From the NCBI GenBank assembly GCA_029261835.1, contig JAJDAO010000061.1, forward strand, positions 62,001 through 126,000: 64,000 bases of DNA, read 5' to 3'. Below, piece after piece: positions 1-8,349 of this stretch; position 1 is the stretch's first letter, and every line of letters starts with the position of its first letter. This DNA is from Deltaproteobacteria bacterium (lineage in GTDB: Bacteria > Myxococcota_A > UBA9160 > UBA4427). A program made the position numbers and the translations under genes. The notes under the pieces were generated by a model, which was not told where the DNA came from, did not search any database, and saw only the letters and a list, made by a program, of their open reading frames with translations.

Positions 1-1
1 C

Positions 2-823
2 GGTTTCCCCGAGCACGCCTATTCGTGGCGCCACCAGCTTCCGCTACTCGCCCGGTTGGGATACAAGGCCTGGGCTCCGAACCAGCGGGGCTACGGCGCC
101 TCGAGCCGTCCCAAAGGAGCCCGCAGCTACGCGCTGGATCTCCTGGTCGAGGATGCGGCTCGGCTGATCGACGCGGCCGACTGTGAGAGCGTGACGCTGA
201 TCGGGCACGACTGGGGCGGCATGGTGGCCTGGATGTCGGCCCTCAAAGCGGTGCGACCGATCGACAAGCTGGTCGTGATGAACCTGCCCCACCCCACACG
301 CTTTGTGGAGCACGCGCGCGGGCTGCGGCAACTCAAACGATCCTGGTACATCTTCTTCTTTCAGCTCCCGTGGCTGCCCGAATTCGCCATGACCCGAAAC
401 GACGCACAATTGGTCGGCCAAGCATTTCGCGGCATGGCGATCGACAAGAGCCGCTTCCCCGACGAGGTGCTCGAGGTCTATCGCCGCAACGCGCTTCAGC
501 CCGGCGCCGCTACGGCGATGATCAACTGGTACCGCGCTGTGCGATATTCCAGCATGGGCCCGGGCGAATTCGCCGAACTCCCGCCGCTCGAGATCCCGAC
601 CCTCATGATCTGGGGCGAGCACGACACCGCGCTGGGTGTCGAGCTCACCTATCGAACCGACGAACTGGTGAAGGACTTCACCATTCGCTACCTGCCCGAC
701 GTCTCTCACTGGGTGCAGCAGGAGGCACCCGAGGAGGTGAACGCCATGCTCGAGGCCTGGCTGAGAGGCGAATCCGTACCGGGCAACGCGTTCAGCAGTG
801 AGCAGCGCGGATCCGCCGCGTGA
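2..823 (+). CDS. Alpha/beta hydrolase, epoxide-hydrolase type (5' truncated)
   Basis: The frame is already open at base 2, so the gene begins outside the window. The first residues (GFPEHAYSW) match the HGxP oxyanion-hole region of epoxide hydrolases and haloalkane dehalogenases. The nucleophile elbow reads GHDWGG, with Asp as nucleophile, which separates this group from serine esterases. The late acid lies in GEHDTALG and the catalytic His in VSHWVQQEAP, so the triad is complete. The usual cap region lies between. An internal TTG at 56 would cut off the HGxP motif and is not the real start. Known members hydrolyse epoxides to diols in the cytoplasm, but the exact substrate cannot be read from sequence. 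An SDR gene follows about 115 bp later on the same strand. Confidence 0.85.
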   Translation, partial: GFPEHAYSWRHQLPLLARLGYKAWAPNQRGYGASSRPKGARSYALDLLVEDAARLIDAADCESVTLIGHDWGGMVAWMSALKAVRPIDKLVVMNLPHPTRFVEHARGLRQLKRSWYIFFFQLPWLPEFAMTRNDAQLVGQAFRGMAIDKSRFPDEVLEVYRRNALQPGAATAMINWYRAVRYSSMGPGEFAELPPLEIPTLMIWGEHDTALGVELTYRTDELVKDFTIRYLPDVSHWVQQEAPEEVNAMLEAWLRGESVPGNAFSSEQRGSAA

Positions 824-937
824 AGAACACCGATCGTCCCCTTGGCGCAATCCACTGCGCGTGGCTGGCCTGGCGAGAACCGGGCCGAGCTTCGGACGAT
901 GAACTCAACCAGGAACAACGAGCTGGAGAATGAAGAC

Positions 938-1747
938 ATGAATCCCGTACTACGCACAGACGCCTTCCTCGGGGAGACCCACATCGTGACGGGTGCCGCA
1001 CAGGGCATCGGTCACGCCGTCGCTACCGCGCTGGCGACACACGGAGCCCAGGTCGCGCTGATCGACCTCGACGAGGGGCGCCTCGGCGAGGCGCGGGACG
1101 AAATCAAGAAGTCCGGCGCGCCCGAGCCGCTCGTCGTCGCCACCGATGTCACGCGAGAAGAGGATGTACAGCACGCGGTCGCACGCGTGCTCGAGGCCAG
1201 CGGCTGCATCAATGGCGTGGTCAACGTGGCCGGCATCACGCGAGATGCCCGAATTCCGAAGAAGTCGTTCGATGACTTCAAGCTGGTAGTGGCGGTGCAC
1301 GTCCATGGAACCTTCCTCTTCATGCGTGAGGTAGCGGCCCAGCACTGGCACCCGCTCTTCAAAGGGAACGGAAACAAACCGCTGGACGATGGTGCGAACC
1401 GCTTCATTGTGAACTTCTCGTCCGTCAGTGCGCGCACCGGCAATGTGGGGCAGATCGATTACACCGCCGCCAAGGGTGCCATCGAGGCGATGACCAGAAC
1501 CGCGGCGCTCGAGTTCACCGGCTACCGCGTGCGCGTGAACGCCGTTGCGCCAGGCCCGGTCAAGACACCAATGCTCGCCGCCGTCCCGCCCGAGGGCATC
1601 GAGGCCATGAAGGGCAGAACGCTGCTTGGCAGGTTGTGTGAGCCCGAGCAGATGGCTGCGACCGTAATCGGCATCGCCGACCCCGCGCTATCGGGCTACA
1701 CGACCGGCCAGGTCTTCCAGGCAAACGGGGGGATGTACCTGGCCTAG
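938..1747 (+). CDS. SDR family oxidoreductase (FabG-like)
   Basis: Classical short-chain dehydrogenase of 269 residues. The N-terminal Rossmann fold has the TGAAQGIG dinucleotide-binding motif near residues 17-24. An NVAG motif follows mid-domain, and the catalytic YTAAK has Tyr175 and Lys179. The C-terminal half carries the usual APGPVKTPM segment. I place the start at the ATG at 938 because GGAGA lies 9 bases upstream. The frame is open further up to 842, but that stretch does not resemble SDR sequence. The family reduces carbonyls or oxidises alcohols with NAD(P)H. It follows an epoxide-hydrolase-like gene, so oxidation of a diol or hydroxyacyl intermediate is plausible but unproven. Confidence 0.85.
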   Translation: MNPVLRTDAFLGETHIVTGAAQGIGHAVATALATHGAQVALIDLDEGRLGEARDEIKKSGAPEPLVVATDVTREEDVQHAVARVLEASGCINGVVNVAGITRDARIPKKSFDDFKLVVAVHVHGTFLFMREVAAQHWHPLFKGNGNKPLDDGANRFIVNFSSVSARTGNVGQIDYTAAKGAIEAMTRTAALEFTGYRVRVNAVAPGPVKTPMLAAVPPEGIEAMKGRTLLGRLCEPEQMAATVIGIADPALSGYTTGQVFQANGGMYLA

Positions 1748-1787
1748 GGCCCGACATCCTCGATCGTTCGAGCACCCCCGGTCCTGC

Positions 1788-2498
1788 CTACTCGCCCGAT
1801 GGAACTGGATCCGATCCGCACTCGGCACGCCACGTGCCCGACGGGCAGCTCACGCCGGTGCCACCCAGGCCGCAATAGCCGCCGGGGTTCTTGGCGAGGT
1901 ACTGCTGGTGGGAGTCCTCCGCGAAGTAGAACTGAGGAGCCTCGACGATCTCGCTGGTGATTGGACCGTAGCCGTGGCGAGTGAGCAGAGTGTCGTAGAC
2001 GTCGCGTGACGCCTTGGCAGCCTCGAGCTGTGATGCCGTGTAGCAGTAGATCGCCGAGCGATACTGCGTGCCCACGTCATTCGCTTGACGCATGCCCTGT
2101 GTCGGGTCGTGGTTCTCCCAAAAGAGCGCGAGCATGTCGTCGTAGCAGGTCAACTCGGGTCGAAAGACCACGCGCACGACTTCGTTGTGACCCGTCAGCC
2201 CACTGCACACCTCCTCGTAGAGGGGGTTCTCGGTGAAGCCTCCGGCGTAGCCCACGGCGGTCGTGCAGACACCCGGCGCCTGCCAGAAGGCGCGCTCAGC
2301 GCCCCAGAAGCACCCCATCCCGAAGAGCGCCAGCTCCATCCCGTCGAGCGGGGGCTCCATGGGCGCGCCGTTCACGAAGTGCCGCTTCGCCACCTCGACC
2401 CTCTCGGATCGGCCCGGCAGGGCCTCTTCGGGCTTCGGCATGCGAGGATCGGACAACGACCACATTTCGAATTCCTGGCGAGACGACCGGCCGATCAC
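1788..2498 (-). CDS. msrA: Peptide-methionine (S)-S-oxide reductase MsrA
   Basis: Reduces methionine-S-sulfoxide in oxidised proteins using thioredoxin. The active-site GCFWG motif (Cys63) is present. It is followed by the family blocks [12 protein letters not shown] and GTQYRSAIY and a C-terminal GGYCGLGG segment that supplies a resolving Cys. The N-terminal extension (PEEALPGR) matches the long E. coli-type MsrA, and 236 residues fits that class. The GTG start overlaps the stop of the upstream lipocalin-like gene in GTGA (2495-2498), so the two are probably translationally coupled. An ATG 11 codons in is an alternative start. No signal peptide is visible, so the protein is likely cytoplasmic. 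Confidence 0.95.
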   Translation of the reverse strand: MIGRSSRQEFEMWSLSDPRMPKPEEALPGRSERVEVAKRHFVNGAPMEPPLDGMELALFGMGCFWGAERAFWQAPGVCTTAVGYAGGFTENPLYEEVCSGLTGHNEVVRVVFRPELTCYDDMLALFWENHDPTQGMRQANDVGTQYRSAIYCYTASQLEAAKASRDVYDTLLTRHGYGPITSEIVEAPQFYFAEDSHQQYLAKNPGGYCGLGGTGVSCPSGTWRAECGSDPVPSGE

Positions 2499-3499
2499 TC
2501 GTCGACGATCGTCACCTCGGCGATTCCCTGCAGCGAGACTGTCTCACTCCCCTCTGGCAGTCCAATCAGATTCGCCCGGTAGGTGTAGGTGACAGGATTG
2601 CCCAGGAACCGGCGGAGCATGCGGCCCCAGAAGCCGAAAGCCTCCACTGGCGCGTGGCGGTGGATCTCTCTGTGCGTGGTGATCTCATAATCGGCTCCGG
2701 CCGCGCTCCGCACGCTCATCCGCCACTGCCCGCTGCTGCTGGCGAGACGGGTGACACGCACCGCTTCGAGTGCGACCGGGGCGACCTCACCCTGGCGCCA
2801 GAACCAGCCATCGACCCCGCCCCCGTCGCTCGGAAAGCGCGCGAGCAGGAGCGTCGAGCCGCTGGCGGCGAGCCCTCGAAAGCGCACCCAACGCTGTGCC
2901 AGATCGCTCGGTAGGGTGGTGGAGCGGGAATGGTCGGCATAACCGTGGCCGTTCAGCGTTCTGCTGGCACCATCGCGATCCTCGATGATCACATGGGCTG
3001 GTGCCCAGGGGACCAGGATGTCGGACTCGTAGAAGTCCGCTCCGATCCGAGTGGTCTTGTCGAGGGGGCGCACGGGACGGATGGGAGCAGCCAACACGAG
3101 CGTGACCGTACGCGCGTCAAAGACTGCCCGCAGCTCTGTGCGCTCGCCACCGCTGAGGCGGCACCTGCCCACCTGCAGAGCCGGGGGATCGCCGGGCCTA
3201 TACGACCACTCGCCGCGCGAGACCTGGACCGATTCCGACCAAGTGGGCTCACCACGCTCGACCAGCAGAGCACGACAGCCCCCGCGTCGACTGCTGGCAC
3301 CAACATTCGACACGGCAAGCTGCAGCTGCAGGTAGACTTCGTCCGCCAGATCGGCGATCAGCGTGTACGACTCGGAGAAGGTCTTCTTGTTGACGACCTC
3401 CGGCTCCAGGACATCCGCCACGGCGACGCCCGAGATCGCGAGAGAGATCACCAGATATGCCAAGGGGCCCAGAAGCCGACGCGCCCGCCGAGAGATCAT
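2495..3499 (-). CDS. Exported lipocalin-like (CrtC/AttH/Svf1-type) protein
   Basis: A 334-residue protein with an N-terminal hydrophobic segment (residues 9-28, ending SGVAVAD) that looks like a signal peptide or anchor. The remainder is beta-rich. [10 protein letters not shown] followed by RWVRFRGL resembles the C-terminal lipocalin half of the CrtC/AttH/Svf1 superfamily. I cannot assign a substrate. The ATG at 3499 is the only good start. The gene precedes msrA and overlaps it by 4 bp, so the pair is one transcript. That coupling suggests a role in lipid or envelope oxidative stress, but this is inference. The fold call rests on short motifs and is moderate. Confidence 0.6.
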   Translation of the reverse strand: MISRRARRLLGPLAYLVISLAISGVAVADVLEPEVVNKKTFSESYTLIADLADEVYLQLQLAVSNVGASSRRGGCRALLVERGEPTWSESVQVSRGEWSYRPGDPPALQVGRCRLSGGERTELRAVFDARTVTLVLAAPIRPVRPLDKTTRIGADFYESDILVPWAPAHVIIEDRDGASRTLNGHGYADHSRSTTLPSDLAQRWVRFRGLAASGSTLLLARFPSDGGGVDGWFWRQGEVAPVALEAVRVTRLASSSGQWRMSVRSAAGADYEITTHREIHRHAPVEAFGFWGRMLRRFLGNPVTYTYRANLIGLPEGSETVSLQGIAEVTIVDE

Positions 3500-3705
3500 G
3501 GCCGATAGGTTACGTCACATCACCGACCAGCGCGCCATCCTAGCCAAAGGTGAAGCCACGTTCGACGGGTGCCATCGAAGGCGTACACTGATCTCGACGC
3601 CGTCACGTCGGGCAGGCGTTCAGCCACCGGGTCGAGTACCGCTATCCGGTAGACCGCGCGACGTGGCGACGAGGCGCAGGAGTAGGAGCGCGGGAAGCAG
3701 GAATC

Positions 3706-3745
3706 CGGAAGAGAGACGGAAGAAGGACGGAAGAGAGGCGGAAGA
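3706..3745 (+). repeat. 11-bp tandem repeat carrying the ribosome-binding site
   Basis: CGGAAGA recurs at 3706, 3717, 3728 and 3739, exactly 11 bp apart, with purine-rich fill between copies. The last copy abuts the ATG at 3746, so each unit offers a Shine-Dalgarno-like GGAAG and the final ones set the ribosome-binding site of the next gene. Confidence 0.8.
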
Positions 3746-4729
3746 ATGGCGCAGTCCATCAAGGAGACGGCCTGGGGGCCAGAGCACATGCCCGACATGT
3801 CGGGCCGGACGATCGTGGTCACGGGCGCCAATGGCGGCCTTGGCTACGAGGCGGCGCGACAGTTCGCCCACCGCGGGGGACACGTCATTCTCGCCTGTCG
3901 CGATCAGGAGAAAGCCGAGTACGCCCTGCAGACGATTCGCTCGGAACGCACTGACGTGTCTATTGAGTACCTGACGCTCGACCTGGCGAGCCTCGAGTCG
4001 ATCCGGTCGTTCGCGAAGCGCTGCCTCGACCGGCATTCGCGGATACACGTCCTCTGCAACAACGCCGGCGTTATGGCGATCCCCCAGCGACAGACCGTCG
4101 ACGGATTCGAGATGCAACTCGGAACCAACCATCTCGGACACTTCGCCCTGACGGGCCAACTACTGCCGGCGTTGCTCAACTCTGCCGGAGCACGCGTGGT
4201 CAACGTCAGCAGTACGGCACACCGCATCGGGCGCATGGACTTCGAGGATCTCAACTGGGAGCTTCGCTATGGCCGGTGGGCCGCCTACGGCCGGAGCAAG
4301 CTGGCGAACCTCCTCTTCACCTACGAGCTCCAGCGCAGATTCTCGGCGAATGGAACTGACCTGATCAGTGTGGCCTGCCACCCCGGCTACGCGGCGACCA
4401 ATCTGCAATTCGTCGCTGCGCAGATGGAGCACTCATCGCTGCGTCAGCGAGTCATGGAATGGGGCAACCGGGTTTTCGCTCAGAGCGCGGCGATGGGCGC
4501 GCTGCCAACACTCTACGCCGCCACCTGTGAGAAGGTGACGGGGGGTGACTTCATCGGTCCGAACCGACTCGGCGAGACCAGGGGGCACCCAACGACGGTG
4601 CGGTCCAGCGCTCGCTCATACGATCGAGGCAGCGCGAGCGAGCTCTGGCGCCATTCGGAGAGGCTCACCGGCATTCGCTATGAGGCTCTGTCCGACGCCG
4701 GCTTGGACTCGGCTCAGAAGGCGTACTGA
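3746..4729 (+). CDS. SDR family oxidoreductase (retinol-dehydrogenase-like)
   Basis: A 327-residue short-chain dehydrogenase. The cofactor motif TGANGGLG lies near residues 26-33. CNNAGVM and the catalytic YGRSK (Tyr181, Lys185) are present. The stretch NHLGHFALTGQLLP is characteristic of the retinol dehydrogenase/WW-oxidoreductase-like SDR branch. Expected activity is NAD(P)-dependent oxidation or reduction of a hydrophobic alcohol or ketone. The start at 3746 sits directly after the purine-rich tandem repeat that supplies its ribosome-binding site. The 3' end overlaps the convergent outer-membrane gene by 16 bp. The substrate is unknown. Confidence 0.85.
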   Translation: MAQSIKETAWGPEHMPDMSGRTIVVTGANGGLGYEAARQFAHRGGHVILACRDQEKAEYALQTIRSERTDVSIEYLTLDLASLESIRSFAKRCLDRHSRIHVLCNNAGVMAIPQRQTVDGFEMQLGTNHLGHFALTGQLLPALLNSAGARVVNVSSTAHRIGRMDFEDLNWELRYGRWAAYGRSKLANLLFTYELQRRFSANGTDLISVACHPGYAATNLQFVAAQMEHSSLRQRVMEWGNRVFAQSAAMGALPTLYAATCEKVTGGDFIGPNRLGETRGHPTTVRSSARSYDRGSASELWRHSERLTGIRYEALSDAGLDSAQKAY

Positions 4730-5730
4730 ATCCCCGCAGTCATCAGCCACTTGGTCCTGAGCTGGGGGCCGTCGAGATACTGATAGGCCGGCAGGCCGGC
4801 CTCGAGGGCCAGCCGCGCACCGCGCAGACCTCCGGTCGGGGCGTAGAAATCGAGACTGAAGAGCACATCGAGCCGGCGCCCGTCCTGTCGGTCGCGATTC
4901 TCCCCGGTAAGCAGGCTCCCCACGTGCTGGTCATCCTCACCGTTCAGCTCGGACCATTGCTGCCAATTCATGCGAAAGGAAGTGTCTAGCCACGGTAGCC
5001 ACCGGCGGCCGAACCAACCCGTGGCGCTATATCGATTCCCGAGCGTATAACCGCGCTTGTTCGTGCCGGCATGAAGAACGCCGGAGATCTGAGCGCCCCA
5101 AGCATTGCCACGCCAGCGACCGTTGTAGGTGAAGCCGGGCAACAGATCGATCGTGCCCGATCCGAGCTGCATGATGTATGGAAGTCGCGCCGGCTTGGAT
5201 CCACTCATCGGGGTCATGTCGGTCACGTTCGTCGCGCCGGATGGCAGGCTGAGCCCGATGTTCAGGTGGACCAGGCCGAACTCGTCTTCGTAGACGCGGT
5301 AGAGCAGAGATATCCTGGCATCGCCGAAGCCCCTCGCTCGGGTGGTGAACGGGCCACCTCCCGACCTGATGTTCCACATCTTCTTGTCGATGAAAGGAAT
5401 GCTCGCGACGAAGGTGATCTCGTCCAGGGCAACCCACATCGCCTCGAATAGATGCGTGCTGCTCACCATCCGACTGGGGACGACCGCGTCGCCAGTCCTC
5501 TGTTGCACCTCTTCGGCGCTCAGCTGCGTACGGCCCATCATCAGATCGTCCATCACCACACGCTGGAAGCGGTAGGACAGCATCGCCTGTCCCTTCGCAT
5601 GAACCTGCTCTCCGAAAACGCCGATCGGCGGGTGCAGATGGGGCAGCGGCCGCTCCGTCGCCGCTGCGGGGCAAACGAGCGCCGGCAAGACGATGCAGCC
5701 GAGGAGTAGGGCGAGCAGAATACGAGACAT
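4714..5730 (-). CDS. Outer-membrane beta-barrel protein (phenol-degradation MetA / transporter-like)
   Basis: Start set at the ATG at 5730: GGAG lies about 8 bases upstream, and the protein then opens with a clear signal peptide (SRILLALLLGCIVLPALVCPA, shortened here to its core ALLLGCIVLPA). The longer frame to 5784 adds an unlikely N-terminus. The mature part has alternating aromatic/glycine strands (LVHLNIGLSLPSG, WGAQISGVLHAG) and ends in a terminal Phe (IQYAF), the usual barrel-assembly signal. The pattern suits barrels annotated as Phenol_MetA_deg-type outer-membrane transporters. It may be a hydrophobic-compound channel, but this is inferred. It converges on the SDR gene with a 16-bp overlap. 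Confidence 0.7.
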   Translation of the reverse strand: MSRILLALLLGCIVLPALVCPAAATERPLPHLHPPIGVFGEQVHAKGQAMLSYRFQRVVMDDLMMGRTQLSAEEVQQRTGDAVVPSRMVSSTHLFEAMWVALDEITFVASIPFIDKKMWNIRSGGGPFTTRARGFGDARISLLYRVYEDEFGLVHLNIGLSLPSGATNVTDMTPMSGSKPARLPYIMQLGSGTIDLLPGFTYNGRWRGNAWGAQISGVLHAGTNKRGYTLGNRYSATGWFGRRWLPWLDTSFRMNWQQWSELNGEDDQHVGSLLTGENRDRQDGRRLDVLFSLDFYAPTGGLRGARLALEAGLPAYQYLDGPQLRTKWLMTAGIQYAF

Positions 5731-5837
5731 TGAATCTCTCCGGGCTTCGTAAGCGAGAGCGGGAACACGCGGATGTCGCTGCATGCGAAAAAGCTAGCCC
5801 GCCTATCTCACCGGGGCACCGCCACCACGGCTTCGCC

Positions 5838-6575
5838 TCATGGCCGGTGTGCCATCATCCGCAGCTGGGGGGCACCGCTCCACGCCATAGCGACCGCCAG
5901 ATAATGGCAGGATGAGGGACGCGTGCGCCAGTAGTGCCACCGCTCGCCGCTCGACTCGATCCCCTCCTCGAAGCTCACGCGGGCGCGGCCATCTTCGGCC
6001 AGCTCGAATCGGATGGCTCTCATTGGCAGCAGCATCCCGGCGCCGAGCGCTTTGAGATGGGCCTCCTTCAGAGTCCAGTAGTCGAGAAAGCGCCCGTGAC
6101 GATCTTCACCGGCTCGGTGTTGCAAGTCGAGCTGCTCGTCCTGCGAAAACATACGGCGGGCGATCTTCGTGATTGATCGCTGGCGGGCGCAGCTCTCCAC
6201 GTCGATGCCGACCTTCGCCTCGAGCGCCACGACGCAGGCAACGAGCCCCTGCGTGTGTGAGAGGTTGAAGCACAGTGCGGGTCCGCCGATGGCGTTGATG
6301 ATCTCGGGGCGTCCGTGCTCCCCGAACTCGAACCTCCATTCGCGCGGATCTACCGCGCGGTACTTGGAGAGCACGCTGCGCACGAGAGCGTGCGCCGTGC
6401 GAAACTCACGCCGAGCCGCCTCACCGCGGCGGCGGTCATGGCGCTTGCGCTCCTCCGGCGAGAGCAGGCCGAGTTGACGACGCGCCTCAGTCGCCTCCTC
6501 AGGCCGATCGCTGAAGGCATACCACACCTCCGCGACGCCCTCTTCCAGGCTGCGCAATCTGACCTTCTCGCTCAT
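5838..6575 (-). CDS. 4'-phosphopantetheinyl transferase, Sfp type
   Basis: Transfers phosphopantetheine from CoA to a serine of acyl, peptidyl or aryl carrier proteins. The Sfp signature is intact: FNLSHTQGLVACVV, then GIDVES (Mg-binding) and WTLKEAHLKALG (catalytic Glu/Lys). The start at 6575 (MSEKVRL) gives 245 residues, the normal Sfp size; the open frame upstream to 6674 is Pro/Arg-rich and has no family match. An AAGG-type ribosome site precedes this ATG. The gene lies 34 bp behind a GST gene on the same strand, so they are probably co-transcribed. No carrier-protein substrate gene is present in the window. Confidence 0.9.
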   Translation of the reverse strand: MSEKVRLRSLEEGVAEVWYAFSDRPEEATEARRQLGLLSPEERKRHDRRRGEAARREFRTAHALVRSVLSKYRAVDPREWRFEFGEHGRPEIINAIGGPALCFNLSHTQGLVACVVALEAKVGIDVESCARQRSITKIARRMFSQDEQLDLQHRAGEDRHGRFLDYWTLKEAHLKALGAGMLLPMRAIRFELAEDGRARVSFEEGIESSGERWHYWRTRPSSCHYLAVAMAWSGAPQLRMMAHRP

Positions 6576-6609
6576 GCCGCGCCCTTGGACACCGGAGCCG
6601 GGCGCCGGA

Positions 6610-7260
6610 TCAGCCGCGCATGCCCGCGGCCTTGGCAACGGGATGAAGGCTCTGCTCGGCGCTCGGGCGGGCATTCATGCGCTCGAACCACTGCTTGATA
6701 CTGCCAAGGGAAGGGTCGAATGGCTGCCCGACGGTGGCAGCGAAGTCGAGGAAACAGTAGAGCAGAATATCCGCCAGGCTCGGCTCCGGGCCCGCCACGA
6801 AGTCCCGTCCCGTCATCTGCTCGTCCAGCCAGACGAGCCCCTCTCGCCCGATCGCCTTGAGATCGTCGGCCGCCTGCGGAATGCAGTGCCTCCGATTCTT
6901 GAATATCTCCAGTCCCTCGCCGAAGCGAAATCCATCGGCCATCGGGTTCGTGACTCTGTACTCGATACGGCGGAGCCACATGCGGGTATTCGCGCGCGAC
7001 TCCGGATCGATTCCCACCAGGGCCGGCTCCGGTTGGAACTCCTCGAGGTATTCGCAGATCGCCACGGTCTCGGCCAGCACTCGACCATCGTCGAGTTCGA
7101 GGGCCGGCATTTCGCCTGCCGGATTCTTGCGGGTATAGGCCGCTTGCCTGTTCTCCCCCGCCATCAAATCGATCTCGCTGCACTCGATCTCGATGCCCTT
7201 CTCTATCATGAACATACGAACGAGTCGGGGGTTCGGACCGACGGAATTGTAGAGCTTCAT
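6610..7260 (-). CDS. Glutathione S-transferase family protein
   Basis: A 216-residue soluble GST. The N-terminal thioredoxin-like domain (residues 1-80) starts MKLYNSVGPNPRLVRMF, with the cis-Pro context NPAGEMPALELDDG and the ESxAIxEYL-like AETVAICEYLEE. The C-terminal all-helical domain contains FVAGPEPSLADILLY, the N-capping box typical of GSTs. It conjugates or isomerises electrophiles using glutathione; the acceptor is unknown. I chose the ATG at 7260 because the frame further upstream (to 7803) is low-complexity shadow of the divergent crotonase. It is the first gene of a probable two-gene unit with the phosphopantetheinyl transferase. Confidence 0.9.
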   Translation of the reverse strand: MKLYNSVGPNPRLVRMFMIEKGIEIECSEIDLMAGENRQAAYTRKNPAGEMPALELDDGRVLAETVAICEYLEEFQPEPALVGIDPESRANTRMWLRRIEYRVTNPMADGFRFGEGLEIFKNRRHCIPQAADDLKAIGREGLVWLDEQMTGRDFVAGPEPSLADILLYCFLDFAATVGQPFDPSLGSIKQWFERMNARPSAEQSLHPVAKAAGMRG

Positions 7261-7286
7261 CTCTGGATTCCCTTCTTCGAGTAGTT

Positions 7287-7306
7287 GCCCGCTCGACCGA
7301 GCGGGC
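7287..7306. promoter_or_regulatory. Perfect 9-bp dyad upstream of the GST gene
   Basis: GCCCGCTCG and CGAGCGGGC form perfect inverted arms separated by AC. The dyad lies 27 bases upstream of the GST start in the divergent GST/crotonase spacer. It could be an operator or an mRNA hairpin in the GST leader. No regulator is adjacent. Confidence 0.4.
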
Positions 7307-7504
7307 CTCGGCCAGCCCGAAAGCGATCGAGACCTGACGCGCGGCCATACGAAGAATAGCCGCAGACCAAGGCTCCGGGGGACCCGATCGCGCTCGCTCA
7401 GCACCGCCCGTGGTGCCGGGCGGCGGCCATCGCAGTCGATTGGCGTTATCCTCATCGCCCCACACGGGGCGGGGAAAGAGCCAGAGTCGAGGAAGGAAGT
7501 CGAA

Positions 7505-8314
7505 ATGCCCGAGTCCGCGTTGCTTTGCGAACGAGACGGCCACGTCCTGAGCGTTACGATCAATCGCCCAGAAAAGAAGAACGCGGTGAACGCTGAGGTG
7601 CTGTGTGGTCTCAGCGATGCCTGGCATCGCCTCGATCGCGAGGATGAGCTGCGCGTCTGCATCCTGACCGGCGCCGGCGAGAACTTCTGCGCGGGCATGG
7701 ACCTCGGGGTCATCGGCAAGCTCACGAGCGGTGCTCCACCTGAGGACGAGTTCGAGGAGCGCCTGAAGAAGGAGCCGAACATCATCTTCGACGGCTGGCT
7801 CAAGACCTACCGCCCCAGCAAGCCGGTGATCGCCGCAGTGGAGGGCTTCGCCCTGGCCGGCGGCACCGAGATCCTACAGGGCACGGATATCCGTGTCGCT
7901 GCGCAGAGCGCTGTCTTCGGCGTAACCGAGGTGCAGCGCGGCCTCTTCCCGATGGCTGGCTCCACGGTGCGGTTGCCGCGTCAGATTCCGTACACGGTGG
8001 CGCTGGAGATGCTCTTGACCGGCAACAACTACACGGCACAGCAATGCCAGGAGTTCGGTCTGATCGGCCACGTCGTCCCCGACGGCCAGGCAGTGACCAA
8101 GGCGCGGGAGATCGCCGACCGTATTGCGGAGAACGGCCCGCTCGCCGTCCGGGCGATTCTCGAGTCCGTGCGCCAGACGTTCGGAATGCCGGAGAAGGAA
8201 GCCTTCGAGCAGAAGGAGATGGCGATCGGCATCCCGGTCTTTCGATCCAAAGACGCCCAGGAGGGGCCGCGCGCCTTTCTGGAGAAGCGCACGCCGGTCT
8301 TCACCGGCAAGTAG
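7505..8314 (+). CDS. Enoyl-CoA hydratase/isomerase (crotonase) family protein
   Basis: A 269-residue crotonase. The oxyanion-hole motifs are clear: NFCAGMDLG and then AVEGFALAGGTE. RGLFPMAGSTVRLPRQI is the helix/loop typical of bacterial EchA-type hydratases. The start ATG is preceded by GAGGAAGGAAG. Expected reaction is hydration or isomerisation of an enoyl-CoA during beta-oxidation. A thiolase-family gene follows 35 bp downstream and then two coupled genes, so this is likely the first gene of a four-gene operon for degrading an acyl or ring substrate. The exact enoyl-CoA cannot be told from sequence. Confidence 0.9.
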   Translation: MPESALLCERDGHVLSVTINRPEKKNAVNAEVLCGLSDAWHRLDREDELRVCILTGAGENFCAGMDLGVIGKLTSGAPPEDEFEERLKKEPNIIFDGWLKTYRPSKPVIAAVEGFALAGGTEILQGTDIRVAAQSAVFGVTEVQRGLFPMAGSTVRLPRQIPYTVALEMLLTGNNYTAQQCQEFGLIGHVVPDGQAVTKAREIADRIAENGPLAVRAILESVRQTFGMPEKEAFEQKEMAIGIPVFRSKDAQEGPRAFLEKRTPVFTGK

Positions 8315-8349
8315 CTCACGAATCGACGACCCGCGGAGAGCAGACGACC

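Noticed and set aside
44..850. Long minus-strand reading frame opposite the epoxide-hydrolase-like gene
   Set aside because: The plus strand encodes a full hydrolase with its catalytic residues, and the minus frame has no family resemblance; it is a shadow of a high-GC gene.
6572..7627. 351-codon frame overlapping the GST and crotonase genes
   Set aside because: Arg/Gly/Pro-rich and antiparallel to, or shifted from, two clearly identified genes; no ribosome site or motif.
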